Origin: Flammula alnicola
Taxonomy: Eukaryota > Basidiomycota > Agaricomycetes > Agaricales > Strophariaceae
DNA: 64,000 bases
Reading direction: 5' to 3'
Assembly (NCBI GenBank): GCA_015499995.1
Contig: JADNRV010000101.1
Location: 124,001-188,000, forward strand
Shown here: one piece after another, positions 40,450 to 50,691 of the stretch
How positions within the stretch are numbered: the stretch's first letter is position 1
Layout: each line of letters starts with the position of its first letter
Made by a program: the position numbers and the translations under genes
The notes under the pieces: generated by a model
The model's database searches: none
The model's input: the letters and a program-made list of their open reading frames with translations, nothing else
What the model was told of the DNA's origin: nothing

Positions 40450-42562
40450 GATAGCAGTGATCGGGGCATCTACGGACTACTCGGACTTTTAGACCTCAGG
40501 CTCTGGGTCATGCTCAGCCCTAGCCCTGTCATCGATAGCTCCATGCCCTCGGTTGGATGGTTGAATTGAGCAGGAATTCTGCGGAGAGGGAAAGACGCAA
40601 GTTATGATCTTTATGTGCGTTACGATCTAACTTATTCGAGTGGAGGAGGAAAGACTGCCCTGCTACAGGGATTACCATAACTAATGCTCTTATTGCGAAG
40701 ATACCATCTACCTACACGAGCCATGTTTCTTGGATTTATCTCACAAGATCCTGACATCTTGTTTATGATCTACTTACATCACACGCAATATATATCACGA
40801 ACAATGGTTACTTATGACATTGGCGAGAATGAAATCCCAGTAATGCGGTCGCCCACGGACACACGCATATATTTCCCCGATGGCATAGAGAACTGCGCAT
40901 ATATTTTTGAATAGCCTGCTGCGAAATAGTCGAGCTAACATTTTCTCGCCGACGAAAATCTGCCGGGTATTGCTCCATTCGCCGAAGGTTGATTATATCA
41001 GTTTTCTTGCATCACGTTGAGCGGTGGCAATGGAGTTCACAGATCAACAAGGCTTGATTTTTGGGTTTGAGGGCAGCGCAGGTAACATTCTGCCAAGCAA
41101 GGCCAAGACAAATGTTGAATTCAACGTATAAATTACAGCATGCCAAGATTTTCTTTCTTTCTTTCTTTCTTTCCCTCTCATTCTTCCTTGCTTATCGGCT
41201 GCATCTCGTGCGCTCCTTTCTGTTCGGCGACGTTGGTAACGCTTCTAATCCTGTCAAGCGTCGACTGTATCCTTGATTCTCGACTTTGTATAGCCTTTTC
41301 CATGATGCTGTTCGTTAAGGGCATAGGCGCTCAAACTCTACCTCATTCATCTGAGCATGGGTGATGTGTTTTCTCTTCGACGTTTCCTTTCAACGAGAAG
41401 GACTGTCTGCGTTTCTATGGACTTCATCCTTATGCCCCAGATTCCAGGCTACATGGCTATATGCGTGCGACTCGCTCACAGCCGAACTTCCCGTGCGTTT
41501 CCCAGTATTTTTGGGTTCCCAAATCATGCCTTACTTGAAGCGGTGTTCCCCGTTTTCCTCCCTGAAGCTAATGGTGATTCTAATCTTGCGATATCATTGC
41601 AATCGGCCATAGACTAGGCTCCGGATCTACGGCGAAAACTTCATGGTCAAATTTCCTGGTTATTTTTGTCCGTTTCCTGTCCGAGATGGTATATATTAAA
41701 ACACGCTGCCCCACGCCGTTCAGTATGTTCTTTTCTAATTCTTATTTAGATGCATGATGCTAGACTGAGGAGGCACGGTGACGGAAGACCGGGTGACCAA
41801 TTTTTATTTATAGGCCGGACGATTGATTGCACCATTGTCCCTTTCCTAAGTTTTCCTCTCTATTTATAGACCAGACTGATGAAGGCTTTTGTTATGGTCG
41901 GAAGCATTGATGAACCTTCCTTAACAATCCCCATCTTGGATCGCCAGCGGCACGTCCCCCGCCACTTTTTTTGTGGTCGCTCCAACCTCTTAGACACGAA
42001 AAGGACAAGTATAAGATTTTTGGTGCGCAGGCTTCAGTTCTTACGCCATTCTTTACTCTCGCTTACGACGTTTACTTTCTCAGAACCGCTTCTCGCCGAA
42101 ATTATCCCCATCGTCAAGCACAGCACGTACTAAAATACTCTAACCTTCAAGGCCACTCGGAATCGGACGCGGAACGCACGTAGGAGAAAAAAGTAATTTA
42201 AGCTACAAGACCTGCCATCTGACTAGCTGACTGCGTGGGTCGTGGTTGGAATGTTGTGCACGGTTACGAGACTACAGACCGTTGACTAGAGCTATTGCTG
42301 GCCGCCCCGTCTTTGTGCTTGTTGTCGGATCATTTGCTCCTCTTTCGCCTGCTTTTCTCACTTCCCTCGACGTGTGCGCTCGACGTGTGCGCTGCTGCGT
42401 GTTCAAGCCACTTGGTCCACCAACCATTGTCTGATCTTCGCGTACCCAGTCTCTCGTGGATATATTTTAAGCACTGCGGCCGACTGTTCCATTCTTCTCT
42501 TGTTGTCCGCTCTCTCTCTCCTTTTGACTTTCCCATCTTCTCGCCTATCCACACCTCAGCGG
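40450..42562. other. Long intergenic stretch, no supported gene
   Basis: Pyrimidine-rich, with a CTTT microsatellite at about 41153-41178. Frames of 60-115 codons exist (for example 41357-41617) but are low-complexity or lack domain and start context. 42200-42560 is probably the promoter and leader of the next gene. Confidence 0.45.
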
Positions 42563-43894
42563 ATGCAGCGGACTCGATCCCTGGCAACGCTCAGCTTTAT
42601 TCTCTCGTCTGTCGTTGTAAGCAATGCCCAAACAGCGTCCAATAGTCCTCCTCCAAAGTGAGTTCCTCCTCACTAACTCCGCATAGATATCATGCTAAAT
42701 GGCGATTCTGGGTACTGTTTCATTAACAGTGGGCTCACTTCAACTGGAGTGGTCAACTCTGCAGGTGAATCAGGCGCGTTTTCTACCACTGCGTACGTTC
42801 GAACGTGTTCTCATGTTGCGGAACACGGAAAATATCTTATCTGATACCTTTCTCCTGTCCTTTAGTGCAACACCGTCACCAGCATCTTCTGCGGTAGCGG
42901 GCGCGAATAGCAGCACATCTCCCTCGACGACACTTCCCCTTCCAGCTTCAACTACCTCGATAGCTCTTGCCACTACAAGCTCAAACTCGGACTCGGTAAT
43001 AGAAATTCCCCATTCCCCAGTACCCATGGTCGCAGGCTCCTTAGCAGGGTTCATTGCGATTCTCGCGGCTATTCTCGTCACCATTGTTGCAAGACGCCGA
43101 AAACGGCGTCACAGTATGCGTAGGATGCAACATATGTTCGCCGAAAACGATGACCCTGGGGAGTTTTCAGGTACGTTACAATTTGCATGTTTAAAATAGA
43201 ACGATTTCTCTTCGCGCACAAAATACGCTTCGTCTATATTTTCCATTCCATTTTTAAACCGCATGATAATTTTTATCTTACAGATGACTCAACCCCCTCA
43301 TTTCGGCTCTCCTCCGCAAGAAATCCTTTCTTCGGCTCTCATACGACGCCAGATTCTGCCACAAAGAAGACAAGTGGGAAGCGAAATTCGCGATATGAGT
43401 ATACGAATGAGGACGTGGAGCTGGAGCGGAGAGATTCTGTACCCCGTAACATCGCATCAGGAGATGTTCGGCGACCGAGAAGTTCGAATAGCCAAAACGG
43501 CCGCCGCCGACCTACAAATCGCCACCGTCAAAGCCGATATGCGGCTCACAGTGGTGGTGCGACAAGAACGACACCATCTACCAAGCAGACGAACGCGAAC
43601 ACGCCGTCTGCAGATGTCACCGATAGGAACCAAAATCAGCCACATCCTCAATCACGGACGCAAACACAGCCCCATCCAACATCGGCACTGGCGTCATCTA
43701 GTCCTGGTTCGGTGGGTTCTGCTCTACCAAACCCTGGTCCGTGTTCCTTGCCGAGCAATGCCCAACGCCCAAGCCAAAACTCTTCGAACACCCAACAAGC
43801 AACAGCAACGAATTCACCTCCACAGTCACGACCTCCTGTAACGAGACTGCAGGGCGGAGAGGACTTGCCACCGGCGTATGAGAACTTGCGGTAG
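42563..43894 (+). CDS. Single-pass membrane protein with signal peptide and C-terminal PPxY motif
   Basis: Start ATG at 42563 with a signal peptide (MQRTRSLATLSFILSSVVVS). After short introns the ectodomain includes NGDSGYCFINSGLTSTGVV and a long Ser/Thr-rich stretch likely O-mannosylated. One membrane span lies at about 43024-43092 (MVAGSLAGFIAILAAILVTI) and is followed by the stop-transfer ARRRKRRH. The cytoplasmic tail is Ser/Asn/Gln/Pro-rich and disordered. It ends LPPAYENLR, a PPxY ligand for WW-domain ubiquitin ligases of the Rsp5 type. The topology resembles cell-wall stress sensors, but no WSC domain is present. The exon near 42690-42790 is read in a different frame from the long downstream frame. 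Confidence 0.65.
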
Positions 43895-44345
43895 CTCACA
43901 AGCTCTCCTCCTCGTTAGGCTTAAGTTGCGATATTTTTGGTCCGCCAGTCTCTGGGGACTTTCTCTAGCATTCTAGACCTTTTTCGTTAGCGTATTGTAT
44001 GTACCATACCTATCAGCCTTTTGATGTGTTCTTGCTTTGGTTGTGTGGTTGGTTTATTTTTGGGCGTTTTATTTTTAGCGGTAACGGGCACAATAATGAT
44101 AAATTTGGGTTTACTTTGTGGGTATCGCAATCTAGCCATGATTCTCTTCGTGCTGGAAACGGCGAGTCCTGTACGAAAACAAGGTAATATTGGGCTTAGA
44201 AGTGATGCAGGACTATTCTCGCTTTTTCTAGAATTCAGTGATTGCTGGCTTTTTGCGTCTCCGATCCATTATCTGGCTATGTCGATCAAGTTCGTTGCTC
44301 ATCCTACATATAATATCCCCGTATAGATTGTCCTCAAGGCCCATC
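43895..44345. other. Intergenic between convergent genes
   Basis: A/T-rich 3' flanks of the membrane-protein gene and the HET gene. No gene is seen. Confidence 0.5.
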
Positions 44346-46118
44346 CTAAAGATATACCGTTACGTGCTTCATGTCATAATCTGCTAATAAACGCGTTTTC
44401 TCTACTGGTCGCGTTATTTCTGTTTGTGGAAACGAAATTACTTGCCGCGTGTTAATTTTCGAACGCGATGTCAAGGTATTTGAATTTAAGAACATCACGT
44501 CCGGCGACGAGACTTGTAGGAGAAAGGCGCAGCAAACGGGTGGAACGATGAAGTGCTGGTCCCTTTCTTCGAAGTTCCAGATACCGAAGATGAAGGACTC
44601 GGAGGTAAGTTGGGCTGGAATGGAGGGATATTTTCCCCGCAACCAAACTTCAGCTGGCGGGCACCGCCCCAACGGCCCATGGCATCGGAAACTGACTTTA
44701 CCGTCAAATTTACCCCACTCTGCTCCTGGCCATGCAGGCGGAATCATGCTTGCTTTAACACACAGTAGCCTCATCTTTAGTCCGATATGCGTCAGGGTCA
44801 ACGGTTTGTTGGGGGTGATTTCGAACAACTTTACGTCCTCGATAAGCCCCAAATAACACTGCGGACTGGATGGAAGAATTCGGGAGGAATGGATCTTGTC
44901 GGAGATGGGCCTGCCTGCGCAGTTGAGAACATCCAAAGAATTTCCGAACGAGGTAAAGATAGACTCTATAAGGCGGAAAAACGCGCGTTCGGCCCCTTCG
45001 CCATACGCAATAGGGAAGCTAACAGCGAATATCCCCATGAGCGAATAAGCACAGTCCTCATCCCTAGTCGTCCTTCTATTTGCGGCCCACACCATCCTGG
45101 ATGCAACACCGCGATTGATCCCTGGTTCGAAATGCACGAGTTCTCGAGGATCAATTCCCGCCGCTCTGTTGATTATTTGAAGTACTTCATGGGTGCAGTC
45201 TGTATCGCTAAGATGGGGCTGGCCTCTTGTCATCGGTGTTGGCATTTTGTCATTATCATAACTGGTCAAGGGAGTCCAATCCTTGTTGTAGAATTTCATT
45301 CGCTTTGGAGCTAAAAGTTCTTGAAGAGTCCATCCGCGAGTGAACCAGAGGTCGTTCTGCATGTCGGCGAGGGAAATGGTGTTGGCGAGATAGGTTATGC
45401 AGATGGACGATTCGCAGTACCAGCGATACATGGAGCGGATGGATTCATCGAGTTCGGAAGTGCTGCCTTTGTCGATGCAAATGGTATCCATCCAAACAAA
45501 GGCTACACCGTACACCCTTGATGCAAGGTCGCAGAACCCCTCCAGCTTTCTGTACCCTTCTCCGCGAGCGCTCCGAATTTGCGCCCACTCCGCTGCACTG
45601 GCACGCGTCGCATCTCTGTATGTCACCTCGGGCTCTTCCTGAAGCCACGTGTGTGATAAGATAGCGTACCCTGCATATTTCATCAACAAATCTTGGATTA
45701 CTTTTCGCTTACTCTCCTCGAGGGCTTGTTGGGCAAACCAGCCGGAAGGCATGTACGGTCGAGACTGGGCGGATCCCTTCGCATCTCCGCGTAAGAACTG
45801 CATATCTTTCTCCAACTCCTCAATGGCCTTAGTTAACTGAGCGGATTCCTCCGTGAATCGATTGACGTTGTTCCAACTGTCTCGCAATTCCTCCCATTTC
45901 TTTTTTAGTTCCATCACCTGGTGTTTCGCTACCAGCTCGCTTATTTCGTCCTCGTTGATATCCTTTATTGCGGGAGTGATTTCACCCAGTACAGCGCCTC
46001 TCTCAACGAGCTTCATTTCTGGAACTTTCAGCAACCGGATCGGCATTCGATTGAAAACACGTTCGCGGAGTGCCTCATCGAGTAATTGAGTTAGCTTTGG
46101 TTCCTGTCGGATAGGCAT
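44346..46118 (-). CDS. HET-domain protein (heterokaryon-incompatibility type)
   Basis: 590 residues, one open exon. Residues 1-140 are helical and charged, with a coiled-coil-like run (LVAKHQVMELKKKWEELRDS). The HET domain starts at about residue 150 with YAILSHTW. It contains the blocks GYRKLEGFCDLASRVYGVAF, VWMDTICIDKGSTSELDESI, the region ending SICITYL, and WFTRGWTLQELLAPK. The second half contains EDCAYSLMGIFAVSFPIAYG, typical of basidiomycete HET proteins, and AFFRLIESI. HET domains are TIR-like and trigger incompatibility cell death when activated by partners. No NACHT or repeat domain is attached. The gene appears intact and lies 14 kb from the NLR. Confidence 0.9.
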   Translation of the reverse strand: MPIRQEPKLTQLLDEALRERVFNRMPIRLLKVPEMKLVERGAVLGEITPAIKDINEDEISELVAKHQVMELKKKWEELRDSWNNVNRFTEESAQLTKAIEELEKDMQFLRGDAKGSAQSRPYMPSGWFAQQALEESKRKVIQDLLMKYAGYAILSHTWLQEEPEVTYRDATRASAAEWAQIRSARGEGYRKLEGFCDLASRVYGVAFVWMDTICIDKGSTSELDESIRSMYRWYCESSICITYLANTISLADMQNDLWFTRGWTLQELLAPKRMKFYNKDWTPLTSYDNDKMPTPMTRGQPHLSDTDCTHEVLQIINRAAGIDPRELVHFEPGINRGVASRMVWAANRRTTRDEDCAYSLMGIFAVSFPIAYGEGAERAFFRLIESIFTSFGNSLDVLNCAGRPISDKIHSSRILPSSPQCYLGLIEDVKLFEITPNKPLTLTHIGLKMRLLCVKASMIPPAWPGAEWGKFDGKVSFRCHGPLGRCPPAEVWLRGKYPSIPAQLTSESFIFGIWNFEERDQHFIVPPVCCAFLLQVSSPDVMFLNSNTLTSRSKINTRQVISFPQTEITRPVEKTRLLADYDMKHVTVYL

Positions 46119-46193
46119 TGCGTTTGGTGGGAATGCTATATAGCAAGAAGAGTTGGACCCGATGTGTTAGTAGATGAAGGAGTATATATACCT

Positions 46194-46463
46194 ATGCCCA
46201 AGGTGTCGCTATCCGACAATTCATCGTCTGCTAGCGAAGGCGGTAGGAACGGCGTCGATGTCAACGTCCAGAGAACGACTGTGCTTACTCACCATGCATT
46301 GGATTCCATGACGATTGACCGGTATTGGCTCGAGTACTTGAACCAGTACGGCGACCTATATGATTCATCACTGGTCAGTCAAATTATTGCCTTACATGCA
46401 AAATACGTGCGTTCACCCCTATCAGACATTGGATTTAATCAGCCAGCGAGAGTCGGGTGTTGA
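46194..46463 (+). CDS. Possible small gene divergent from the HET gene
   Basis: 89 residues from the ATG at 46194: an acidic/Ser-rich start (SLSDNSSSASEGGRNG) and a helical end (IDRYWLEYLNQYGDLYDSSL). It starts 76 bp from the HET start on the other strand, so a shared promoter would be needed. There is no family match that I know. It could be a chance frame. Confidence 0.25.
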   Translation: MPKVSLSDNSSSASEGGRNGVDVNVQRTTVLTHHALDSMTIDRYWLEYLNQYGDLYDSSLVSQIIALHAKYVRSPLSDIGFNQPARVGC

Positions 46464-47080
46464 GCTTGAGACGGTTATGAAAAGGTTTATCGATGATCTG
46501 ATACGTTTCTCAAAATAACGTAACTGTCAAAGATATATATACAACATATGCCTAGAAGATAAGCAGCGCTACTAACGACGAGGAACATTGAATGGCACTA
46601 AAAAATTATCATGTTTAAGAAAGGTGTGTGTATCTGACAAACGAAATCCCATATATTTTCCAAGCTTTCGTTGAGAATAGTTATCACATCGAATTAGAAT
46701 ATCTAACTCCAATTCGAATTCTTCTACTCATTAGGCTTCTGAGTAGCTAATGACTGATTTTCAATGATCCAACTAGCGCGAAACAAAGAATTATGATCAA
46801 AGGCTCAATATAAGCTTCATCGCTTGATGGTACTGGCAAGATCGCGAAAAGTTCGACTCCTTCGTCACCTGCGTCAAGGCGAATGTATAAGGAAGTTAAC
46901 GCATTCGATTTATATTTACAACTGTATTCGATTCATTTTGGAGATGAAAGCAGATGGAGAGGTGTACTTTACAGCAAATTGTATTGCGTATGGTTGTACA
47001 TATGCATTAGTATTAGCGGCAACTGAAATAAAGGGTCCTAGTCCGTGAAATGTGAAAAATCCACATATGGGTAGCATGTG
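46464..47080. other. A/T-rich intergenic, no supported gene
   Basis: No domain-bearing frame or tRNA is seen. Confidence 0.5.
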
Positions 47081-48407
47081 TTAATTCTTGACTTTTGCAG
47101 CAAGATGTACATCTACAATGCGTCGGACCGTTGGTTCCACCTTCGTCAACTCGTCTACCAGGTCATCCTTCAATGTTGTCAGCATTTCATCCTGGGATGC
47201 ATCGCCAAATGTTGGCTTACCCATAATTTCTCCTGAGCGGACTTTCCAACCTCACTGATAACGTAGTCGCTGGCTTCCGATACCCGCCCCACAGAGATAT
47301 AGGCACCACGCAGCTGATCCTTCGTGTCCTCACCTCCAACGGCAGCCCAGATCAATTGCCGACTGCCTTCCTCGGAGGTACGAGCCAACACCTTCTTCAT
47401 GATCCAGTCCGCCACAGCTCGTGGTCCCTTCAAACTTGAGGTGAGAGAGGAATAACAATACCCAGGATTCACCGCATTCACAATTAGTGATTGACCCTGC
47501 AGCCTGTCGTTTAATGCACGGGCGAAAAATATGTTCAATACTGAGGTTAAATCAGTATGCTTCAGCGTGAACGAAATTGAACTCACATTTTGTATCAATG
47601 TAACGAGATTTCATTACACTGTTGATGCAATTATTGAACGAGGTCAACGGCGGCAAAACGAAGGAATTAAACTTGTGGGTGGGCTTACCTTGGAGTGAGA
47701 TAATCGAGCGAACCGCCAAATAACTGGAAAGGGTGAGCTGCGTCGATCACTTTCGGATCTAATTTTATCCGATAATGGAGATCGCTAGATACCACTACGA
47801 GTCTTGGTGTCGTATTGTAGTCTTTCGAAGTCTCCAGCATCCGTGGGAGAAGCAAAAAAGCAAGCAGAGAAGTGGATAGATTATTAATCTGGAATCTGTC
47901 GCAACAGTATTAGCATGGAAGAGGCGCCGAGTCCAAGAGATATCGACTAACGTTGGCTCCCATCCTTCTGCACTGAGCTCGATTTTTGATGGTTGAAGAA
48001 TACCGGCATTTTCGACGAGAATATCAAGGCGACAACCTTCTTTCTCGAACTTTTCCGCGAAGGATTTCACAGAAGAGAAATTAGCCAAGTCAAGAATCCA
48101 TAATTCGGCTCCTTTATAATTGGTTTGCTCTTTCAATTCTACATTGGCAATCGGAGGTTAGCCTGATATGCCTCTGTAAAATAAACAATAAGGACGCACT
48201 CGTGAGAGCCTCTTCTCCTCGTTGCCTGCTTCTGCAGGCCAGAATGAGCTTCTCTGGGTTCATAAGAGCAAAATGCTTTGCTGCCTCAAACCCGATCCCG
48301 GCATTGGCTCCGGTAACGATAACTGTTTTCCCGCTGAGATCTGCCTTAGCGACAGGAGGAACGGGATTCCGTTGTTCCTTCCAGAACTGTCCGAACGTGA
48401 GCTGCAT
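47081..48407 (-). CDS. Short-chain dehydrogenase/reductase, retinol-dehydrogenase-like
   Basis: Start ATG at 48405-48407 (MQLTFGQFWKEQRNPVPP), stop TAA at 47081. About seven exons and 330 residues. The NAD(P)-binding glycine motif is TVIVTGANAGIGFEAAKHF. The NAG motif is LDILVENAGI. After VVVSSDLHYRI comes the catalytic YxxxK in RYIDTK, which lies in its own short exon at about 47620. The substrate-side region includes VNAVNPGYCYSSLTSSLKG. The last exon reads DEMLTTLKDDLVDELTKVEP. This is the extended RDH/WW-oxidoreductase-like group common in fungi, with several members per genome. The substrate is unknown. It appears intact. Confidence 0.85.
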
Positions 48408-48567
48408 TGTGGGCGTAGTTAAACCTTCTGAAATATGGAGGGTACGGAGGGAGGTGCTGGACGGGATTGAGGGAAACTCGACTGCGTACGCGTCACTTTC
48501 AATCTGCTATTATTTATATGCCTTAGTCCTGCTCATCAGTACGTAAGTAGTTGGGCCCGAGACATGA

Positions 48568-48912
48568 CTACATACGTGAGCGTTCGGCACACATATTCCC
48601 ATAGATATCGATGGGCCACAAAGATATCATCTTGCTGAATGGACACGCGAGATAAGTATCAGTCCCGGGCAGGAAACAGTTCGGTTTCTGTCCATGGTCT
48701 GCCGTCGTCGGGCGCTGTTCCGGCCCATGATAAAGATCGCACCGCAGTCGTACCTCGAAATTATTGCCTAAATCCATTTTAATAGACTTCCTCTCCTTTA
48801 GCTGACATTGTTCTAATCTTCGGAGAAGACAGATTGCTGTGGGTGCCAAGGTGGTGGTCTGCCCAGCGGCGGTCGGTTGGACGCTGATGATAGTGGCTTC
48901 GCTCCCCATCAT
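48568..48912 (-). CDS. Hypothetical protein of 114 residues
   Basis: Minus strand, start MMGSEATIISVQPTAAG. It includes KSIKMDLGNNFEVRLRCDLY and a C-terminal Cys-containing part. There is no known domain. It lies between the dehydrogenase and the F-box gene on the same strand. It may be a real small gene or a remnant. Confidence 0.3.
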   Translation of the reverse strand: MMGSEATIISVQPTAAGQTTTLAPTAICLLRRLEQCQLKERKSIKMDLGNNFEVRLRCDLYHGPEQRPTTADHGQKPNCFLPGTDTYLACPFSKMISLWPIDIYGNMCAERSRM

Positions 48913-48957
48913 CTGGCTAACACATGCGCTTATACATCGAAAGTATGTGTATTCGAT

Positions 48958-50691
48958 TCAAACTACATAAGTGTGTTTTGAAGAAGGAAGATTGAGAGGT
49001 GGATGATCGACTTGGAGTGCTCTTTTGTGAAAGTCAATGGATGGCCCAAGTATATCATGATAATACCGTCGCCTTCCTCGATAGCGCGCGCCAACTATTT
49101 GCAACTTGATGCCTTGCCGCATGAGGGGAATCAATAGGCGAATGATATCTAGGTCGATAGGAGTTCGAAATTCCTCCGAATGATCAACAATTACGCGGAG
49201 AGAGCAGAGAGGTCCGTGGTTCGCAATTCGTGCTTCAGACTCACGGGAGAGGATTGGCGTGCTAGGGTCGTGATCAAATCCAAAGATCCCTGGAATGTGG
49301 TCCCAGGAAAACGCCTCCACCCCCGTAATATCCAAGGCCTTCAGGTGGGGTAAAAATAGGGCGCTCTCCACTCCTTGTTCGCGTACCGAAGTGGAAAGAA
49401 GTCGTAGGAAGGGGTCGAAGTAATTCATATCTGGATCATCCGGAATACATCGCAGGGCTAGATGTTCCAGAGATGGCGTCGCTCGGAGGAGTTTGACCAG
49501 CTCGTCGGAATCGACCGTTTCAATATATTGGGACAGCATCATGCTGTTCAAGCGACACGAGGAACGCGCGATGTGAGCTATAATGTCGTTAATTGGTAGC
49601 GCCCCTTTGCCTGTACGATGTTTCCAAGTCTTCAGCGCCGGAAATGACGTCCGTTCAAGAAATATATTTATCCCCATCCTGACGTCGTATGTAATGTCTA
49701 GGAAGGAGAGGCGACGGTGCTGGACAACGGTTTGTGGGATCGGAAAGTCACGACGCTTTCCGTTAATGCCCGACAAAGCGAAATGGGTCATCTGGGGGGC
49801 CTTTTGCAGGAGTTCGAAACATTCGTTGATCGAAAAAAAGCAAGCAGTTACGTGTGTAACGTTGTTCCATTCAATATCGATGGGGGCGATGCCTAATTCC
49901 CTTATAACCACCTCTGCCGGACTTATGATCGCATTGAGGTTAATTTTCTCGCCACGACGGAAGTATTCTTGGTCGTCTGAGTAGCCACAATACGGCAGGT
50001 CGAGCTTCAATGTATTCAACATCAAAGGCACTGGAGAGGTGCAGCGCACACGCATCATGATCCATTTTGGGAGCTGCATGTCCAAATAGAGCCAGCGGCT
50101 GGCATAAGCGACGATAGCGTTGATCAAAGGGTTGAGGTGAGGCTCATCGCCCCATGGTATGCGAGAGCCCGGTCTCTCTTTGCCGTAGAGCTGGATATGT
50201 AACGGAAGTTGGTCTGACCTATCAAGCCAGTCTCGGATAAGTTTGGGAGTCTCCACGTTCTTGTTATACATGTCAATGGATAGGGACGCCCAAAGTAGGG
50301 GTGTCGACCAAGCAATCGTGCGCCAAGCCTGGGATACAGCACCGAGACGTAATGGCGTAATTGAGGTATTGTACGGTGGAAATATGCTGTAGTTGCTGTC
50401 CAAGTCCTCTGGTAGAAAAGTCATGAAGATATTGGATGCGATTTCGGGAGGAAGGTGGGAAGAAAAGGGATCGTGAAGCTGGTTAATTCTCTGTCGGAGG
50501 GGGCGACGCTTGGTCTTCAGGGTTGCAAGAGATTTCTCGAGGTTGTGAATTGCGTCCTCCAATGCAGCTGCCTCGAGGCACGGAGAGCACGGCTCTCCAT
50601 TCGCGATGGTGCATGGCTTGGGGTAGTAATCCCCTCCTCGGAGCATGGAAGACATGAGCACCAGCGAGTCATCGGTGATACTAGATAGCAA
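48958..50691 (-). CDS. F-box protein, paralogue of 58581-60233
   Basis: 577 residues in one open frame. Near the N terminus is a Cys cluster YPKPCTIANGEPCSPC, then a short coiled coil (EDAIHNLEKSLATLKTKRRP). The F-box follows at about residues 70-125: LPPEIASNIFMTFLPE ... LRLGAVSQAWRTIAWSTPLL. The remainder has irregular leucine-rich stretches (LMLNTLKLDLPY, SFLDITYD, LEHLALRCIP, LPHLKALDITGVEAFSW). F-box proteins recruit substrates to SCF ubiquitin ligases via Skp1. Expanded F-box families of this shape are typical of agaricomycetes. Intact. Confidence 0.88.
   Translation of the reverse strand: MLSSITDDSLVLMSSMLRGGDYYPKPCTIANGEPCSPCLEAAALEDAIHNLEKSLATLKTKRRPLRQRINQLHDPFSSHLPPEIASNIFMTFLPEDLDSNYSIFPPYNTSITPLRLGAVSQAWRTIAWSTPLLWASLSIDMYNKNVETPKLIRDWLDRSDQLPLHIQLYGKERPGSRIPWGDEPHLNPLINAIVAYASRWLYLDMQLPKWIMMRVRCTSPVPLMLNTLKLDLPYCGYSDDQEYFRRGEKINLNAIISPAEVVIRELGIAPIDIEWNNVTHVTACFFSINECFELLQKAPQMTHFALSGINGKRRDFPIPQTVVQHRRLSFLDITYDVRMGINIFLERTSFPALKTWKHRTGKGALPINDIIAHIARSSCRLNSMMLSQYIETVDSDELVKLLRATPSLEHLALRCIPDDPDMNYFDPFLRLLSTSVREQGVESALFLPHLKALDITGVEAFSWDHIPGIFGFDHDPSTPILSRESEARIANHGPLCSLRVIVDHSEEFRTPIDLDIIRLLIPLMRQGIKLQIVGARYRGRRRYYHDILGPSIDFHKRALQVDHPPLNLPSSKHTYVV

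Noticed and set aside
41153..41178. CTTT microsatellite with overlapping hydrophobic frames
   Set aside because: Simple repeat; the Phe/Leu-rich frames follow from base composition.
46820..46880. tRNA-like stretch with GTTCGACTC
   Set aside because: The T-stem does not pair properly and no acceptor, D or anticodon arm fits around it.
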